Source of the DNA: a bacterium
GTDB taxonomy: Bacteria > Desulfobacterota > JAPLJL01
Reading direction: 5' to 3'
Assembly (NCBI GenBank): GCA_028713675.1
Contig: JAQTNV010000002.1
Span: forward strand, 62,001-126,000
Length of the DNA: 64,000 nucleotides
The notes below the pieces were generated by a model. The model searched no databases. It was given only the letters and a program-made list of their open reading frames with translations, and was not told the DNA's origin. This document shows, piece by piece, positions 1 to 8,120 of the stretch. Numbering within the stretch: position 1 is the stretch's first letter; the number at the start of each line of letters is the position of its first letter. Position numbers and translations under genes: made by a program.

Positions 1-408
1 CCCGGGGGTACACTCACTTCCTCTTTATTAATCAACTTCCCCTTGTCTATCGTGATCAGAAGGATCCAGGACGCCGCATCGAGGCGGGGAGCTACCATGG
101 ACCCTAATAACGGAATTGCCGCTTTCATCCTGCAATCGTTTCGATTTCAAAAACCTCGTTTTAATTAAGAAAACAACTTTTTCTTTCTGAGCGATATGAA
201 TGCAAACTCTGTGCCGATTGAAATATTTCAATAAATATCATAAATATCAGCGGCTTACATATTTGAGCTTTCAAAATATGTTGCATACTCAAAACATAAT
301 TGCGCAACATAGACGCAATATTGCAACAACGAAACAGGCAGGTTTTTTTGTGGGGAAAGGAAATTTATAAAAGGGAAAATCTCAAGCGATTATTCAACCT
401 AGAAATAA
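1..408. other. AT-rich non-coding edge region with inverted repeats
   Basis: No convincing gene is seen. An open frame on the minus strand (28-231) has no recognisable domain, no ribosome binding site and skewed composition. Around 279-328 the element TGTTGC occurs once and its complement GCAACA twice (279-284, 304-309, 323-328), with short palindromes TTGCGCAA (300-307) and GCAATATTGC (315-324). Such repeated dyads are typical of activator or repressor sites. The downstream target would lie left of the window or be absent; no clear -24/-12 sequence was found beside them. Confidence 0.35.
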
Positions 409-1752
409 TCATTTTATCCCATGCTTTTTCATCTTTCTCCAGAGGGTAGAACGGTCAATCCCCAATTCTTGGGCCGCCTTGCCTTTATGGCCACTCGACT
501 TTTTTAGAGCTTCCATGATCATTCCCGCCTCCGCACTGCCAAGTTGACTCTGCCGGGAAGAACCGGGTTTTAATCTTGCCTCCATGGTTCTATTCAATAC
601 TTCTTGAGGCAGATGGGTGGGCAGGATGCGGGGACCGTGGCAGAGCACCATCGCCCGCTCGATCATGTTCTCGAGCTCCCGGATATTCCCGGGGAAATCG
701 TAACTCATCATAACATCCATTGCCTCGTCGGAAACCCCGTCGACCTTTTTCCCCATCCTTAAATTGAAACGCCGGATGAAGTGTTCAACCAGGAGAGGAA
801 GATCTTCCTTCCGCCCCGCCAGGGGAGGTAGATCGATCCGGATTACATTTAAACGGTAAAAAAGATCCTCCCGGAACCGGCCCTGGGCCACCAATCCGGA
901 CAGGTCCTGATTGGCGGCCGCCACGATTCTTACATCTGCCCGGACCGGCGCGGTTGCCCCCAAAGGTTCATATTCCTTTTGTTCCAGAACCCGGAGCAGT
1001 TTCACCTGGAGGGCGGGGGAAATGTTTCCAATTTCATCGAGGAAAAGCGTGCCGCCCTCCGCCCGGGCGAAACGGCCGGGCTTGTCTTTTTTCGCGTCGG
1101 TAAACGCGCCTTGCAGATAACCGAAAAGTTCCGACTCCAGGAGGGAATCCGGGAGGGCTCCGCAGTTAACCGCGAGGTAAGGCCCCTCTGCCCTCCGGCT
1201 CAGGTTGTGAATCGCCCGGGCAAAAAGTTCTTTCCCCGAACCGCTGGGTCCCTGAATCAGGATGGTCGAATCACTTTCCGCGACATCAGGTAAAACCTGG
1301 AAAATTTCCTGAATCCGGTGGTTCTTCGAAATGATATCCTGGAAGGTATAACGGTCCGCCACCGCCTTCTTCAGTTCCTCGAGCGCGGAGAGATCCCGGA
1401 AGGTTTCCACCCCGCCGCTGGCTTCTCCCCTTTCGTCCCGGAGAACCGAAGTGGAGATACTGATTGGAATCCGGTCACCCCGCGAATTCAAGATTTCGCA
1501 CCGGCGATCAATAATTTCCTTCCCGGACTTCAAACTTTCTTTGAGGGCGCAGGCTTCTCCGCAGATATCGGCATGAAACACCTCAAAACATTTCTTCCCG
1601 ATCGCTTCTTCCCGGGAAACCCCGGTAATCCGCTCGGCTGCCCGGTTAAAGCTGGTGACCTGCCACTTGCGATCAACCGTGAAAACCCCATCGGCGATGC
1701 TGTCGAGAATGGTCCCGAGAATCCGCTGGCTTTTTTCGCTTCTCTTTTCCAC
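409..1752 (-). CDS. PAS-domain sigma-54-dependent transcriptional activator
   Basis: A 447-residue bacterial enhancer-binding protein. An N-terminal PAS domain (about residues 10-125) is followed by a sigma-54 AAA+ domain (about 140-370) with Walker A GPSGSGKE and Walker B GGTLFLDEIG, and a Fis-type helix-turn-helix at the C-terminus (about 405-445). There is no receiver domain, so a signal is probably sensed directly by PAS. The sigma-54-contacting loop reads GAFTDA rather than GAFTGA. The start is GTG at 1752 with a poor ribosome binding site, 20 nt after the upstream methyltransferase remnant, so the two may be co-transcribed. The target promoter is not identified. Family assignment is secure; the ligand is unknown. 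Confidence 0.93.
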   Translation of the reverse strand: MEKRSEKSQRILGTILDSIADGVFTVDRKWQVTSFNRAAERITGVSREEAIGKKCFEVFHADICGEACALKESLKSGKEIIDRRCEILNSRGDRIPISISTSVLRDERGEASGGVETFRDLSALEELKKAVADRYTFQDIISKNHRIQEIFQVLPDVAESDSTILIQGPSGSGKELFARAIHNLSRRAEGPYLAVNCGALPDSLLESELFGYLQGAFTDAKKDKPGRFARAEGGTLFLDEIGNISPALQVKLLRVLEQKEYEPLGATAPVRADVRIVAAANQDLSGLVAQGRFREDLFYRLNVIRIDLPPLAGRKEDLPLLVEHFIRRFNLRMGKKVDGVSDEAMDVMMSYDFPGNIRELENMIERAMVLCHGPRILPTHLPQEVLNRTMEARLKPGSSRQSQLGSAEAGMIMEALKKSSGHKGKAAQELGIDRSTLWRKMKKHGIK

Positions 1753-1772
1753 GCGCTGATATTGTTAAAAGT

Positions 1773-2440
1773 TCATTCCGCCGGACAGATTTTCCGGCCG
1801 GAAGTAATCCTTAAAATCTCTCGGAAGAGCGGCCTTTCTCTCACTTTGGAAAACCCATGGTATTGTAAAAGCTCGACTCGATTTTGCCGGATAAAATCCG
1901 GAACGGAATCATTTTCTATCAAGGCAACGAAGAATTTCAGGCCCAAACCTATAATTCCATCGGGATTTCCAAACTCTCCGATTACGATGCTTCCTCCCGA
2001 TTTCAGAGATAGGTATGATTTTTCCAAAGCCTGCCTGCGCATTTCCGGGCTGACCTCATGCAGGAAAAGACTCATAACTACGCGATCGACCCCCCTTTCC
2101 CCGGATCATAATGTTCGACATCAGAATGGACAAAACTCAAATTAGGAAAACCGCCGGCACTGTTTCTGGCAATCCTGATCATATTTTCGGAAGCGTCAAC
2201 GCCGGTTACTTCTCCTTGGCTTCCCACTACCCGCGCCGCCATTCTTGCGACCCTTCCCACCCCGCAGCCGAGATCCAGGACTTTTAATCCAGGCTTTAAA
2301 TCTAGTTCCTTGACCACTTCGCCATGGAAACCGCTGTGGCCGCCCCCGGTCCAAAGATCCAGGCCGGGCTGATAAAACCGCGCCACCGCCGAAAAAAAGC
2401 GGTTCCTCCGCTCCCGCGATCGTTTATCCATTTCGCTCAT
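1773..2440 (-). pseudogene. class I SAM-dependent methyltransferase, frameshifted
   Basis: Two adjacent frames together make one small methyltransferase of about 220 residues. The upstream frame carries the SAM-binding motif I (LDLGCGVGRVA) and the acidic post-motif (VTGVDAS). The downstream frame begins in the middle of the fold at SLFLHEVSPE and runs to the C-terminus. They are separated at a run of six C on the plus strand (six G in the mRNA sense), positions 2090-2095; one extra G, or a -1 slip on the run, restores GVDRVVMSLFLHE. It is therefore a pseudogene, a sequencing error, or a slippage-dependent gene. The ATG at 2440 is taken as start; a TTG at 2470 is also possible. The substrate is unknown. 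Confidence 0.75.
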
Positions 2441-2651
2441 CCTATTTAAATATTGTTTAAGCCCTGGCAAGCAAATATATTTCTTTTCGTCATGTTAGTA
2501 TCGCCGATTTTCCTTTGTTACATAAGATTGTCCACCTTCGCGATCATTTCTTCAATCGCCAGGGATAGTTTTGAAAACGTCACCAGGCCGAAGCTGAAGG
2601 TGACCAGCTATTTTTTTCATATCCCCCAATAAACTTTTGATGAAATGGGGG

Positions 2652-4607
2652 CTAAAGAAGGACCGCCGTCCAGGCGATTGCGCCAGCTATAACCACTGCC
2701 ACCGTCGTATTTAAAAGGACGGATCCGGCCGCGAGTTTCCATCCCCCCTCTTTCCAGAGTGTGGAGAGAGTGGCGATACAGGGAATGTAGAGAACGGTGA
2801 AAACCACCAGGACCAGAATTTGCGTATGAGAAAGCAAAGTTGAAATATTGGAAGTTCCCAGGGCCTGGGCCAGCATGATCAAGGTAAGCTCCTTGCGGAA
2901 AATACCCAGGAAAAGAGTGATCCCGATTTCGCGGGGAAGCCGGAGAACGCCGGAGGAGAGCGGAGCCAGCGTCCCGTTGATCGCTTGGTCAATGCCGAGA
3001 TAGGAAAGAAACGCGAGCGCCAGGCTGGAGATGATGATCACGATCCAGGCAAAGGCCAGGAACTCGTAAAGCCGGAGCCAGACCTTTTTCAGGATGATCC
3101 GCCCGGGAGGCATCCTTAAGCGGGGTACGTCCATGATGATCCCCGGATCCGCCTTCGCCCCGGAGCGGGAGAGCAAGAAGCAGACGCCCAGGGCGATCGC
3201 CAGGTTGCCGAGATAAATCAGGGTGGTGGCGAAGGCGCCCAGGTACTTGCCCGCCAGGGCCAGGATGATCACGGTCCGGGCCGAGCAGGCGATGAAAGGA
3301 ATGATCAGCATGGTCCGGACCCGGTCGCGCGGATTTTCAAGATTCCGGGTGGCCATGAGCGCGGGGACACTGCAGCCGTAGCCAAGGATGAGCGGCACCA
3401 CCGATTTACCGTGCAGGCCAAAGCGATGAAGGATCCCGTCCACCATGAACGCGATCCGGGGCAGAAGGCCGGTATCCTCGAAGATCGCCATCATCAGGAG
3501 CAGGGGAATCAGGTAGGGAAGGACAATCCCGGCGCCCGCGACCATACCCGAGTAAAGACCGGAGACAATCACCAGGGCGATCCCGGAGAAAAATCCTCCG
3601 AGTGCATTTCCCCCGGCAACCAGAGGACCTTCCAACAGTTCGGAGATGAAATTTCCCAGGCCGAAAGCGGCGGAGAACATCAGGAGAAAAAGGACCATTA
3701 CGCCCAGGAATCCGCCGATCGGATTGATGAGAAAGCGGTCAAGACGCTCGGCAACGGCAAGCCGGGAGCGGGGGCGGACGCGGGTCACCTGCTCGAAAAG
3801 GTTGAGGACGATCGCGTGCCGATGGGAGGAAAAAACGTTTTCCTCCGGCCAATTGTGCAACTCAGCGGAGCGGCGCCGGGTCTCAGCCGCCAGCCGGGAG
3901 AAATCCGGATCGATTTCCTCCGCTTTTTGCTCAAACGCCTTGTCCATCTCGAGGAGACGGATGATCACGAACCGCGGGTCGATCGGCAGCGATGTCTTCA
4001 GGGCTGCGGGGTAATTCTCTTGAAGTTTTTGGATGTCTTCCTCCACGTCCCGATCATAGACGGGCGGGACCGGATGGAATCCCCCCCGGGTGAGTTTCAA
4101 CACGGCCCGGAAGAGCTCCGGGATCCCGATCCCGCGGACTGCTACTACCGGGTAGGCCTCCGCCCCGGTCAGCTCTTGCAACTTCCGGGTGTCGATCTCG
4201 ATCCCCTTTTTCTGAGCGTCATCGAACATATTGAGGGCGATCACCATCGGGACATTCATCTCCAGAAGCTGGAGGGTGAATTCGAGCGAGCGCGAGAGAA
4301 GAGAGGAATCCACCACGTTGATCACTACGTCCGCCTGCCCGGAAAGCAGGAAATCCCGGGCCACCTTTTCCGCGGGATCATGCGAGGAGATGGAATAGGT
4401 GCCGGGCAGATCAATCAGGCGAAAGGTTTGGCCCTCGAAGTGGACCTGGGTTTCAGTGAAGGAAACTGTGGTGCCGGCGAAGTTGCCGGTGTTGACCCGG
4501 AAGCCGGCCACGGCATTGAAGATCGTGGACTTGCCGCAGTTCGGCTGGCCGGCCAGAGCGATGGTGATCTCACCTGTTTTTTTATGATTCAATGATCTCA
4601 ACCTCAA
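2652..4607 (-). CDS. feoB: ferrous iron transport protein B
   Basis: FeoB, the inner-membrane Fe(II) transporter with an N-terminal G domain. Of 651 residues, about 10-180 form the GTPase: G1 GQPNCGKST, G3 DLPG, G4 NMFD. The rest holds the Gate/Nucleoside-recognition transmembrane regions, with the Cys-containing LGYGCSVPA and ACSARTVII segments typical of FeoB. It is shorter than the roughly 770-residue enterobacterial form. The start is TTG at 4607, inside the tail of a feoA fragment. A second, broken copy of this same feoA/feoB overlap lies 1 kb upstream and uses the equivalent TTG, which supports this start. It should be transcribed with fur-feoA, although an nlpD-like gene is now interposed. 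Confidence 0.96.
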   Translation of the reverse strand: MRLRSLNHKKTGEITIALAGQPNCGKSTIFNAVAGFRVNTGNFAGTTVSFTETQVHFEGQTFRLIDLPGTYSISSHDPAEKVARDFLLSGQADVVINVVDSSLLSRSLEFTLQLLEMNVPMVIALNMFDDAQKKGIEIDTRKLQELTGAEAYPVVAVRGIGIPELFRAVLKLTRGGFHPVPPVYDRDVEEDIQKLQENYPAALKTSLPIDPRFVIIRLLEMDKAFEQKAEEIDPDFSRLAAETRRRSAELHNWPEENVFSSHRHAIVLNLFEQVTRVRPRSRLAVAERLDRFLINPIGGFLGVMVLFLLMFSAAFGLGNFISELLEGPLVAGGNALGGFFSGIALVIVSGLYSGMVAGAGIVLPYLIPLLLMMAIFEDTGLLPRIAFMVDGILHRFGLHGKSVVPLILGYGCSVPALMATRNLENPRDRVRTMLIIPFIACSARTVIILALAGKYLGAFATTLIYLGNLAIALGVCFLLSRSGAKADPGIIMDVPRLRMPPGRIILKKVWLRLYEFLAFAWIVIIISSLALAFLSYLGIDQAINGTLAPLSSGVLRLPREIGITLFLGIFRKELTLIMLAQALGTSNISTLLSHTQILVLVVFTVLYIPCIATLSTLWKEGGWKLAAGSVLLNTTVAVVIAGAIAWTAVLL

Positions 4608-4629
4608 ACTTGGCGCATGGCCCGCCTAC
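4582..4629 (-). pseudogene. feoA 3'-end fragment
   Basis: About 15 codons immediately before and overlapping the feoB start read as a FeoA C-terminus: AKFEVEIIES then stop, against AKVEVEVLES in the intact FeoA encoded at 5574-5819. The DNA around both ends is clearly alike, including the TTG that begins feoB. Upstream the frame loses resemblance and meets a stop. The fragment marks the right junction of the segment carrying the nlpD-like gene. The short length limits certainty, but the match continues into feoB itself. Confidence 0.7.
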
Positions 4630-4670
4630 TCCGGTATCCTGTTTGCCGACTACGATCTACTTCCGTTTTT

Positions 4671-5432
4671 TCAGGGCAGGAAAAATTCGGGATTCCGGGG
4701 CTTCTTCCCCTCTCGGATCTCGAAGTGCAGGTGGGGAGCCGAGGCCCGCCCGGTTATCCCCACCTCGGCGATCACTTCGCCTTTTTTCACGAGGGTACCC
4801 TCCCGCACCAGGTTTTTTCGATTGTGGGCGTAGACCGTGGAGAAGCGGCTCTCATGCTTGATAATGATCAGGTTGCCGTAGCTGCGGATCTCGTCGGAGC
4901 TGAAGATTACCTTCCCCGGCGCCGCCGCCTTCACGGGGGTGCCTTCCTTCGCTCGGATATCAATCCCGTCATGGATTTTCCCGTCCCGGTAGCCGAAGCG
5001 CGAGCTGATCATACCTCTCACCGGCCACTCGAAGATTCCCTTCTCCAGCTTGATCCGGGGTGTCGGCTCCTCGGGTTCCTTCCGGGGCGGCGGGTTGACC
5101 GTGACTCTTTCCTCCCGTGCGGGGGGCTGGGCCGGCTCGGAACCGGGTTCGGGAATGTAAACCACCACTTCGCCAGACGCCCCCGGGATGAAAACCTTCT
5201 GGCCGGCCTTAATCTGATCCACGTTGGTGATGTTGTTTAACTCGGCCAGGTCCTGGAGGTCCACCCCGTAGGCCCTCGAGATCCGGAAGAGGTTTTCCCC
5301 CGGCTTGACCCGGTGGTAGATCCCGTAGGGAGTGCCGCACTTGGCCAATTCGGCGACCAGGGGAAAAAACAGGAGAATTCCCCAAGCCCGGGGAATTCGG
5401 CCGTTCTCCGCCCGCCAGTTCAGATTTCCCAT
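4671..5432 (-). CDS. NlpD-like LysM and M23 peptidase-domain protein
   Basis: A 253-residue envelope protein with an N-terminal hydrophobic segment (about 17-29), a LysM peptidoglycan-binding domain (about 40-85, YHRVKPGENLFRIS), a proline-rich linker and a C-terminal LytM/M23 domain (about 150-250). The M23 metal ligands look complete: HDGID for HxxxD and HLHFE for HxH, so activity is possible. Cys32 follows the hydrophobic stretch, but the residue before it is Lys, a poor lipobox. In many proteobacteria nlpD lies after surE; here a surE 3' fragment directly precedes and overlaps it (12 nt), while feo genes lie outside. It appears to have arrived in this locus as a surE-nlpD piece. Likely role: cell-wall remodelling or amidase activation. 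Confidence 0.88.
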   Translation of the reverse strand: MGNLNWRAENGRIPRAWGILLFFPLVAELAKCGTPYGIYHRVKPGENLFRISRAYGVDLQDLAELNNITNVDQIKAGQKVFIPGASGEVVVYIPEPGSEPAQPPAREERVTVNPPPRKEPEEPTPRIKLEKGIFEWPVRGMISSRFGYRDGKIHDGIDIRAKEGTPVKAAAPGKVIFSSDEIRSYGNLIIIKHESRFSTVYAHNRKNLVREGTLVKKGEVIAEVGITGRASAPHLHFEIREGKKPRNPEFFLP

Positions 5433-5608
5433 TGCTGGAGTCTTTCTAGGATTCGGTAATTGGTTAGATCGATCGAAAGCGTGGTGATGGAAATATAGCT
5501 CTGGTGGATCACCTGGATGTCTGAGCCCTCGAGATCAACCTGGGGCTGATCGGCAAGGGTGATAACTATCTCATTAGGATTTTTTCGATTCAAGAACCTC
5601 GACCTCAA
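5420..5608 (-). pseudogene. chimeric remnant: feoB 5' end joined to surE 3' end
   Basis: A 62-codon open frame in two parts. The first 23 residues mirror the start of the intact FeoB: MRSRFLNRKNPNEIVITLA against MRLRSLNHKKTGEITIALA. The remainder has the signature end of SurE nucleotidases (GSDIQVIHQSYISIT, then LSIDLTNY and ERLQQWE). It begins with TTG inside feoA, exactly where real feoB begins in the second copy. It is almost certainly a recombination scar rather than a functional gene, although it could still be translated by coupling to feoA. It marks the left junction of the inserted surE'-nlpD segment. Confidence 0.8.
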
Positions 5609-5819
5609 CCTTGGCGGCCATGCCTCTTCCGATCATGATCCGGGCGTCGTTCTCGATGTCCTCCACCAGGAGGGGTCCGCGGAAGGGGGCCTTTCGCTCC
5701 AGCCGGACCTTGCTGCCGACGAAGAGCCCGAATCCTTGGATTTTCTCTATAAAGCTTCTTCCCCCGGATAACTTTTTGATTTCGGCCACGTTTCCTTCCT
5801 TAATTTCCACGAGTGTCAT
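5574..5819 (-). CDS. feoA: ferrous iron transport protein A
   Basis: An 81-residue SH3-like FeoA protein, the usual small cytoplasmic partner of FeoB. Typical family features are the opening MTLVEIKEG, the central Gly/Val-rich region (GFGLFVGSKVRLERKAPFRGPLLV is the core, here split in description), and a C-terminal IGRGMAAKVEV. ATG at 5819 has a good ribosome binding site (AAGGAG) located inside the fur 3' end; the two genes overlap by 20 nt, so they are translationally linked. The 3' end overlaps the feoB/surE chimera. Confidence 0.93.
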   Translation of the reverse strand: MTLVEIKEGNVAEIKKLSGGRSFIEKIQGFGLFVGSKVRLERKAPFRGPLLVEDIENDARIMIGRGMAAKVEVEVLESKKS

Positions 5820-6333
5820 CGCTTTCTCCTTGTTTCTGACTTTCGGCCTGCTGGCGGCATTCTGGGCAGGTTCCGACCAATTCCAGATGATGTTGTTCCA
5901 ATTTAAAACCGTATTGCCGAGCCACCTCGTCCTGGAGGACGTCGATGGCCGGGTAGCTGAACTCGATCCGGCGGCCGCACTGGGAGCAAACCAAATGATC
6001 ATGATGGACACGTCCAAAGACGTGTTCATAGTATGTCCCGCCGGATTGCTTGCCGGGCCGGATCTCGGCTCGTTGAATTATCCCGGCTTTAAGAAGAAGG
6101 GACAGATTGCGGTAGACGGTTGGGAGAGAGATCTTATGACCCTCATTTTTTAGCATTTCAGCAACCTGTTCCGGTTGAAAATGTCCGCTGGTATTGCAAA
6201 TGATTTTTAATAAGGATTTGCGTTCGCTGGTTAATCTTCCACCCTTTGTTTTTAATATATTATTAAATATTCCAATACATTCGTATTCATTCGAACACCG
6301 CTTGCATTTAACATTTTGGTTTTCTTTCTGCAT
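5800..6333 (-). CDS. Fur-family metalloregulator
   Basis: A 177-residue Fur-family repressor. A winged-helix domain (about 35-105, with SLPTVYRNLSLL as the recognition region) precedes a dimerisation and metal-binding domain (about 110-165) with HDHLVCSQCG and TCPEC, the two CxxC pairs of the structural zinc site. An unusual N-terminal CKRC plus a further Cys adds extra cysteines. Linked by overlap to feoA, it is most simply an iron-responsive regulator of feo, but Zur or PerR function cannot be excluded from sequence. The ATG at 6333 has no evident Shine-Dalgarno; an AT-rich dyad lies directly before it, suggesting autoregulation. Confidence 0.9.
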   Translation of the reverse strand: MQKENQNVKCKRCSNEYECIGIFNNILKTKGGRLTSERKSLLKIICNTSGHFQPEQVAEMLKNEGHKISLPTVYRNLSLLLKAGIIQRAEIRPGKQSGGTYYEHVFGRVHHDHLVCSQCGRRIEFSYPAIDVLQDEVARQYGFKLEQHHLELVGTCPECRQQAESQKQGESDDTRGN

Positions 6334-6334
6334 T

Positions 6335-6350
6335 TTATTATCAATAATAA
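6335..6350. promoter_or_regulatory. AT-rich dyad before the Fur-family gene, possible operator
   Basis: TTATTAT-CA-ATAATAA is an almost perfect 16-bp inverted repeat ending one base before the fur-like start codon, within a strongly AT-rich stretch. Its composition resembles Fur-type boxes and its position would block initiation. This is inferred only; no second copy was found. Confidence 0.4.
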
Positions 6351-6422
6351 AAATATATTTACATATCCAAAAATATTTTACAAGACTTTTTTAGCTTAAA
6401 TCTGGGAAATCAATAGAGATGC

Positions 6423-6561
6423 CACGGCTTTAAGCCGTGAGGCTCCACAGATAATGGCAATGCTGTGAACCTAGCTGAGTTAAGTGTCCAAATAAGCAGA
6501 GTGCGGAATCATTATTTTAAGTGTTAACGGGGGGTTACCCGGATCTGAAACGGGCAACCCC
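6423..6561. other. intergenic hairpins, possible mobile-element end or terminator
   Basis: Between the Fur gene promoter and the M23 pseudogene there is a very tight palindrome CACGGCTT-T-AAGCCGTG (6423-6439) and a longer imperfect hairpin, 6531-6541 pairing with 6551-6561 (GGGGTTACCCG with CGGGCAACCCC). The first resembles the CCACGGCTTTAGCCGTGG hairpins at ends of IS200/IS605-type elements; the second could terminate the minus-strand M23 transcript, but no T tract follows. No transposase or TnpB frame is present in this window. Confidence 0.35.
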
Positions 6562-6628
6562 ACTGTATTTTTATTCTTGATGACGAGTTTTCCCTGCTTG
6601 GAGAGATCTGGATCGATGTTCGGCGGCT

Positions 6629-8035
6629 TTATTTCAGCGAGACCCGTTCCTTGGCAGGATGGGAAGGGGCCTGGGCAAACAAAGAGGTCGGATCGGGGGT
6701 GTTGAAGGCCTGGGCGATTTTTTGCCGGTGGAGGTTGAAATTGGGCAGGTAGGCACGATCCACCGCCTGGGCCCGGGGGCCCTGGATCGTCAGAGAGTTG
6801 ACAAATTTTCCGTTTTTCTTGACGCGAAAATCCAAGTGCGGCCCCGTGGCCAGCCCGGTGGCGCCCACGTATCCGATGACCTGCTGCTGTTTAACCTTAA
6901 CCCCGGGGCTGATCCCCCGAGCGAACCGGGAGAGATGCCCGTAGGAGGTGATGTAGCCGTTGGGGTGCTTGATCCGGACGGCCTTGCCGGCGCCTCCCAT
7001 CCAACCCCGGGCTACGATGGTTCCGTCACCGATGGCCCAGATCGGGGTGCCCCGCGGGGCGGCGTAGCCAACCCCCAAATGGGGCCGGAAAATTTTCAGA
7101 ACAGGGTGGAAGCGGCGGTGGGTGAAGCCGGAACTGATCCGGGAAAATTTCACGGGGGATTTTAAAAAAGCCCGGCGGATGGATTTTCCTTCCTGGTCGT
7201 AATAATCCCCCCGGCCCTTGGGGTCCTCGAAGAAAATTGCAGTATAGGTTTCCCCGCCGTTCTGGTACTCGGCAGCCAAGATCTAGCCGTACTGGTAAAA
7301 TTTCCCCTCGAGAAAGAACTTTTCGACCAGGATCCGGAACCGGTCGCCGGAACGGGTATCGGTGGAGAAGTCCACATCCCAGGCGAGAAGATCGGCGAAG
7401 TCCATGGCCAGCTGGGCGGATTCCCCGGCGGAAACCAGGGCTTCAAAGAGGGAACTCGAAACCTCCCCCGCGACATTAGCCACCTGGAGTTCGGGCTCCA
7501 CCTGGGCTTTTTCGGCCAAGTAATTGTCTCCCTCCCGGAAGACCCGGAAGATGTTCATCGGATCGGATTCATAGGCGAACTCGGTCATTTCCCCTTCCGT
7601 GTTGACGGTGACCTTGAACCGGTCGCCCGGGCGGCATTTGCGGAAATTGAAGATGGGGGCGAGGCGGTTTTCAACCAGTTTGATCATTTCCTGGTCCAGC
7701 CCCGCGGTGATCAAGGCGGTGGAGAGCGCCTCCCGGGACTTGACCGAGCCTTCAATCAGGTTTAGAGAGTTTTCAGGGCCGGTGGGGCTTTCCGCGAAGT
7801 TTCCGGGGAACGGCAAGGGTTCCTCCTCAAAGATCAATTCGGCATCGGCGGGCCCAGAGATCGGACCGGAGGCAAGGAACCTGATGGAATTGGCGGTCAT
7901 CGGGGTCAGGATCCGGTATACCAAGCCCGAAATCAAAACCAGGATAATCGGGATGATAATCAGGAGCGGGATGCGGGGAAAAGAAATGTGTAAGGGCTCG
8001 GAAGGTTGATATGGATGATTGCGGGTTATTTTCAC
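6629..8035 (-). pseudogene. OapA/M23-type cell-wall protein interrupted by an amber codon
   Basis: Two frames in the same phase are separated by one TAG codon (7280-7282). The first 250 codons give a membrane anchor (about 20-45) and an OapA/LysM-like domain ending at FYQYG. The remaining 216 codons resume at ILAAEYQNGG and form an M23 domain, as expected of one roughly 468-residue peptidase-like protein. Besides the nonsense codon, the usual HxxxD metal motif reads HLGVG (Asp to Gly) and the HxH motif reads HLD, so the domain is probably not catalytic. A single base change (for example AGG or CAG to TAG) would explain the stop. Readthrough or sequence error are alternatives. Confidence 0.8.
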
Positions 8036-8120
8036 CAGTAAGATCGAGTGTTTATTTCATCATATGATTAAATTTATTCAAAATTCATGGAAGGGTCAAT
8101 GTAACCGCAAAATTTGCAAA

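Noticed and set aside
28..231. 67-codon minus-strand frame at the left edge
   Set aside because: No ribosome binding site, no recognisable domain, ends near the window edge.
2518..2607. Short open stretch before feoB end reading VTFSFGLVTFSKLSLAIEE and MIAKVDNLM on the minus strand
   Set aside because: Only 29 codons, a stop directly upstream and no family recognised. It may be a gene end but cannot be supported.
3411..4595. A 394-codon plus-strand open frame across feoB
   Set aside because: It is the complementary shadow of feoB, with composition rich in Gly/Arg/Asp/His and no domain.
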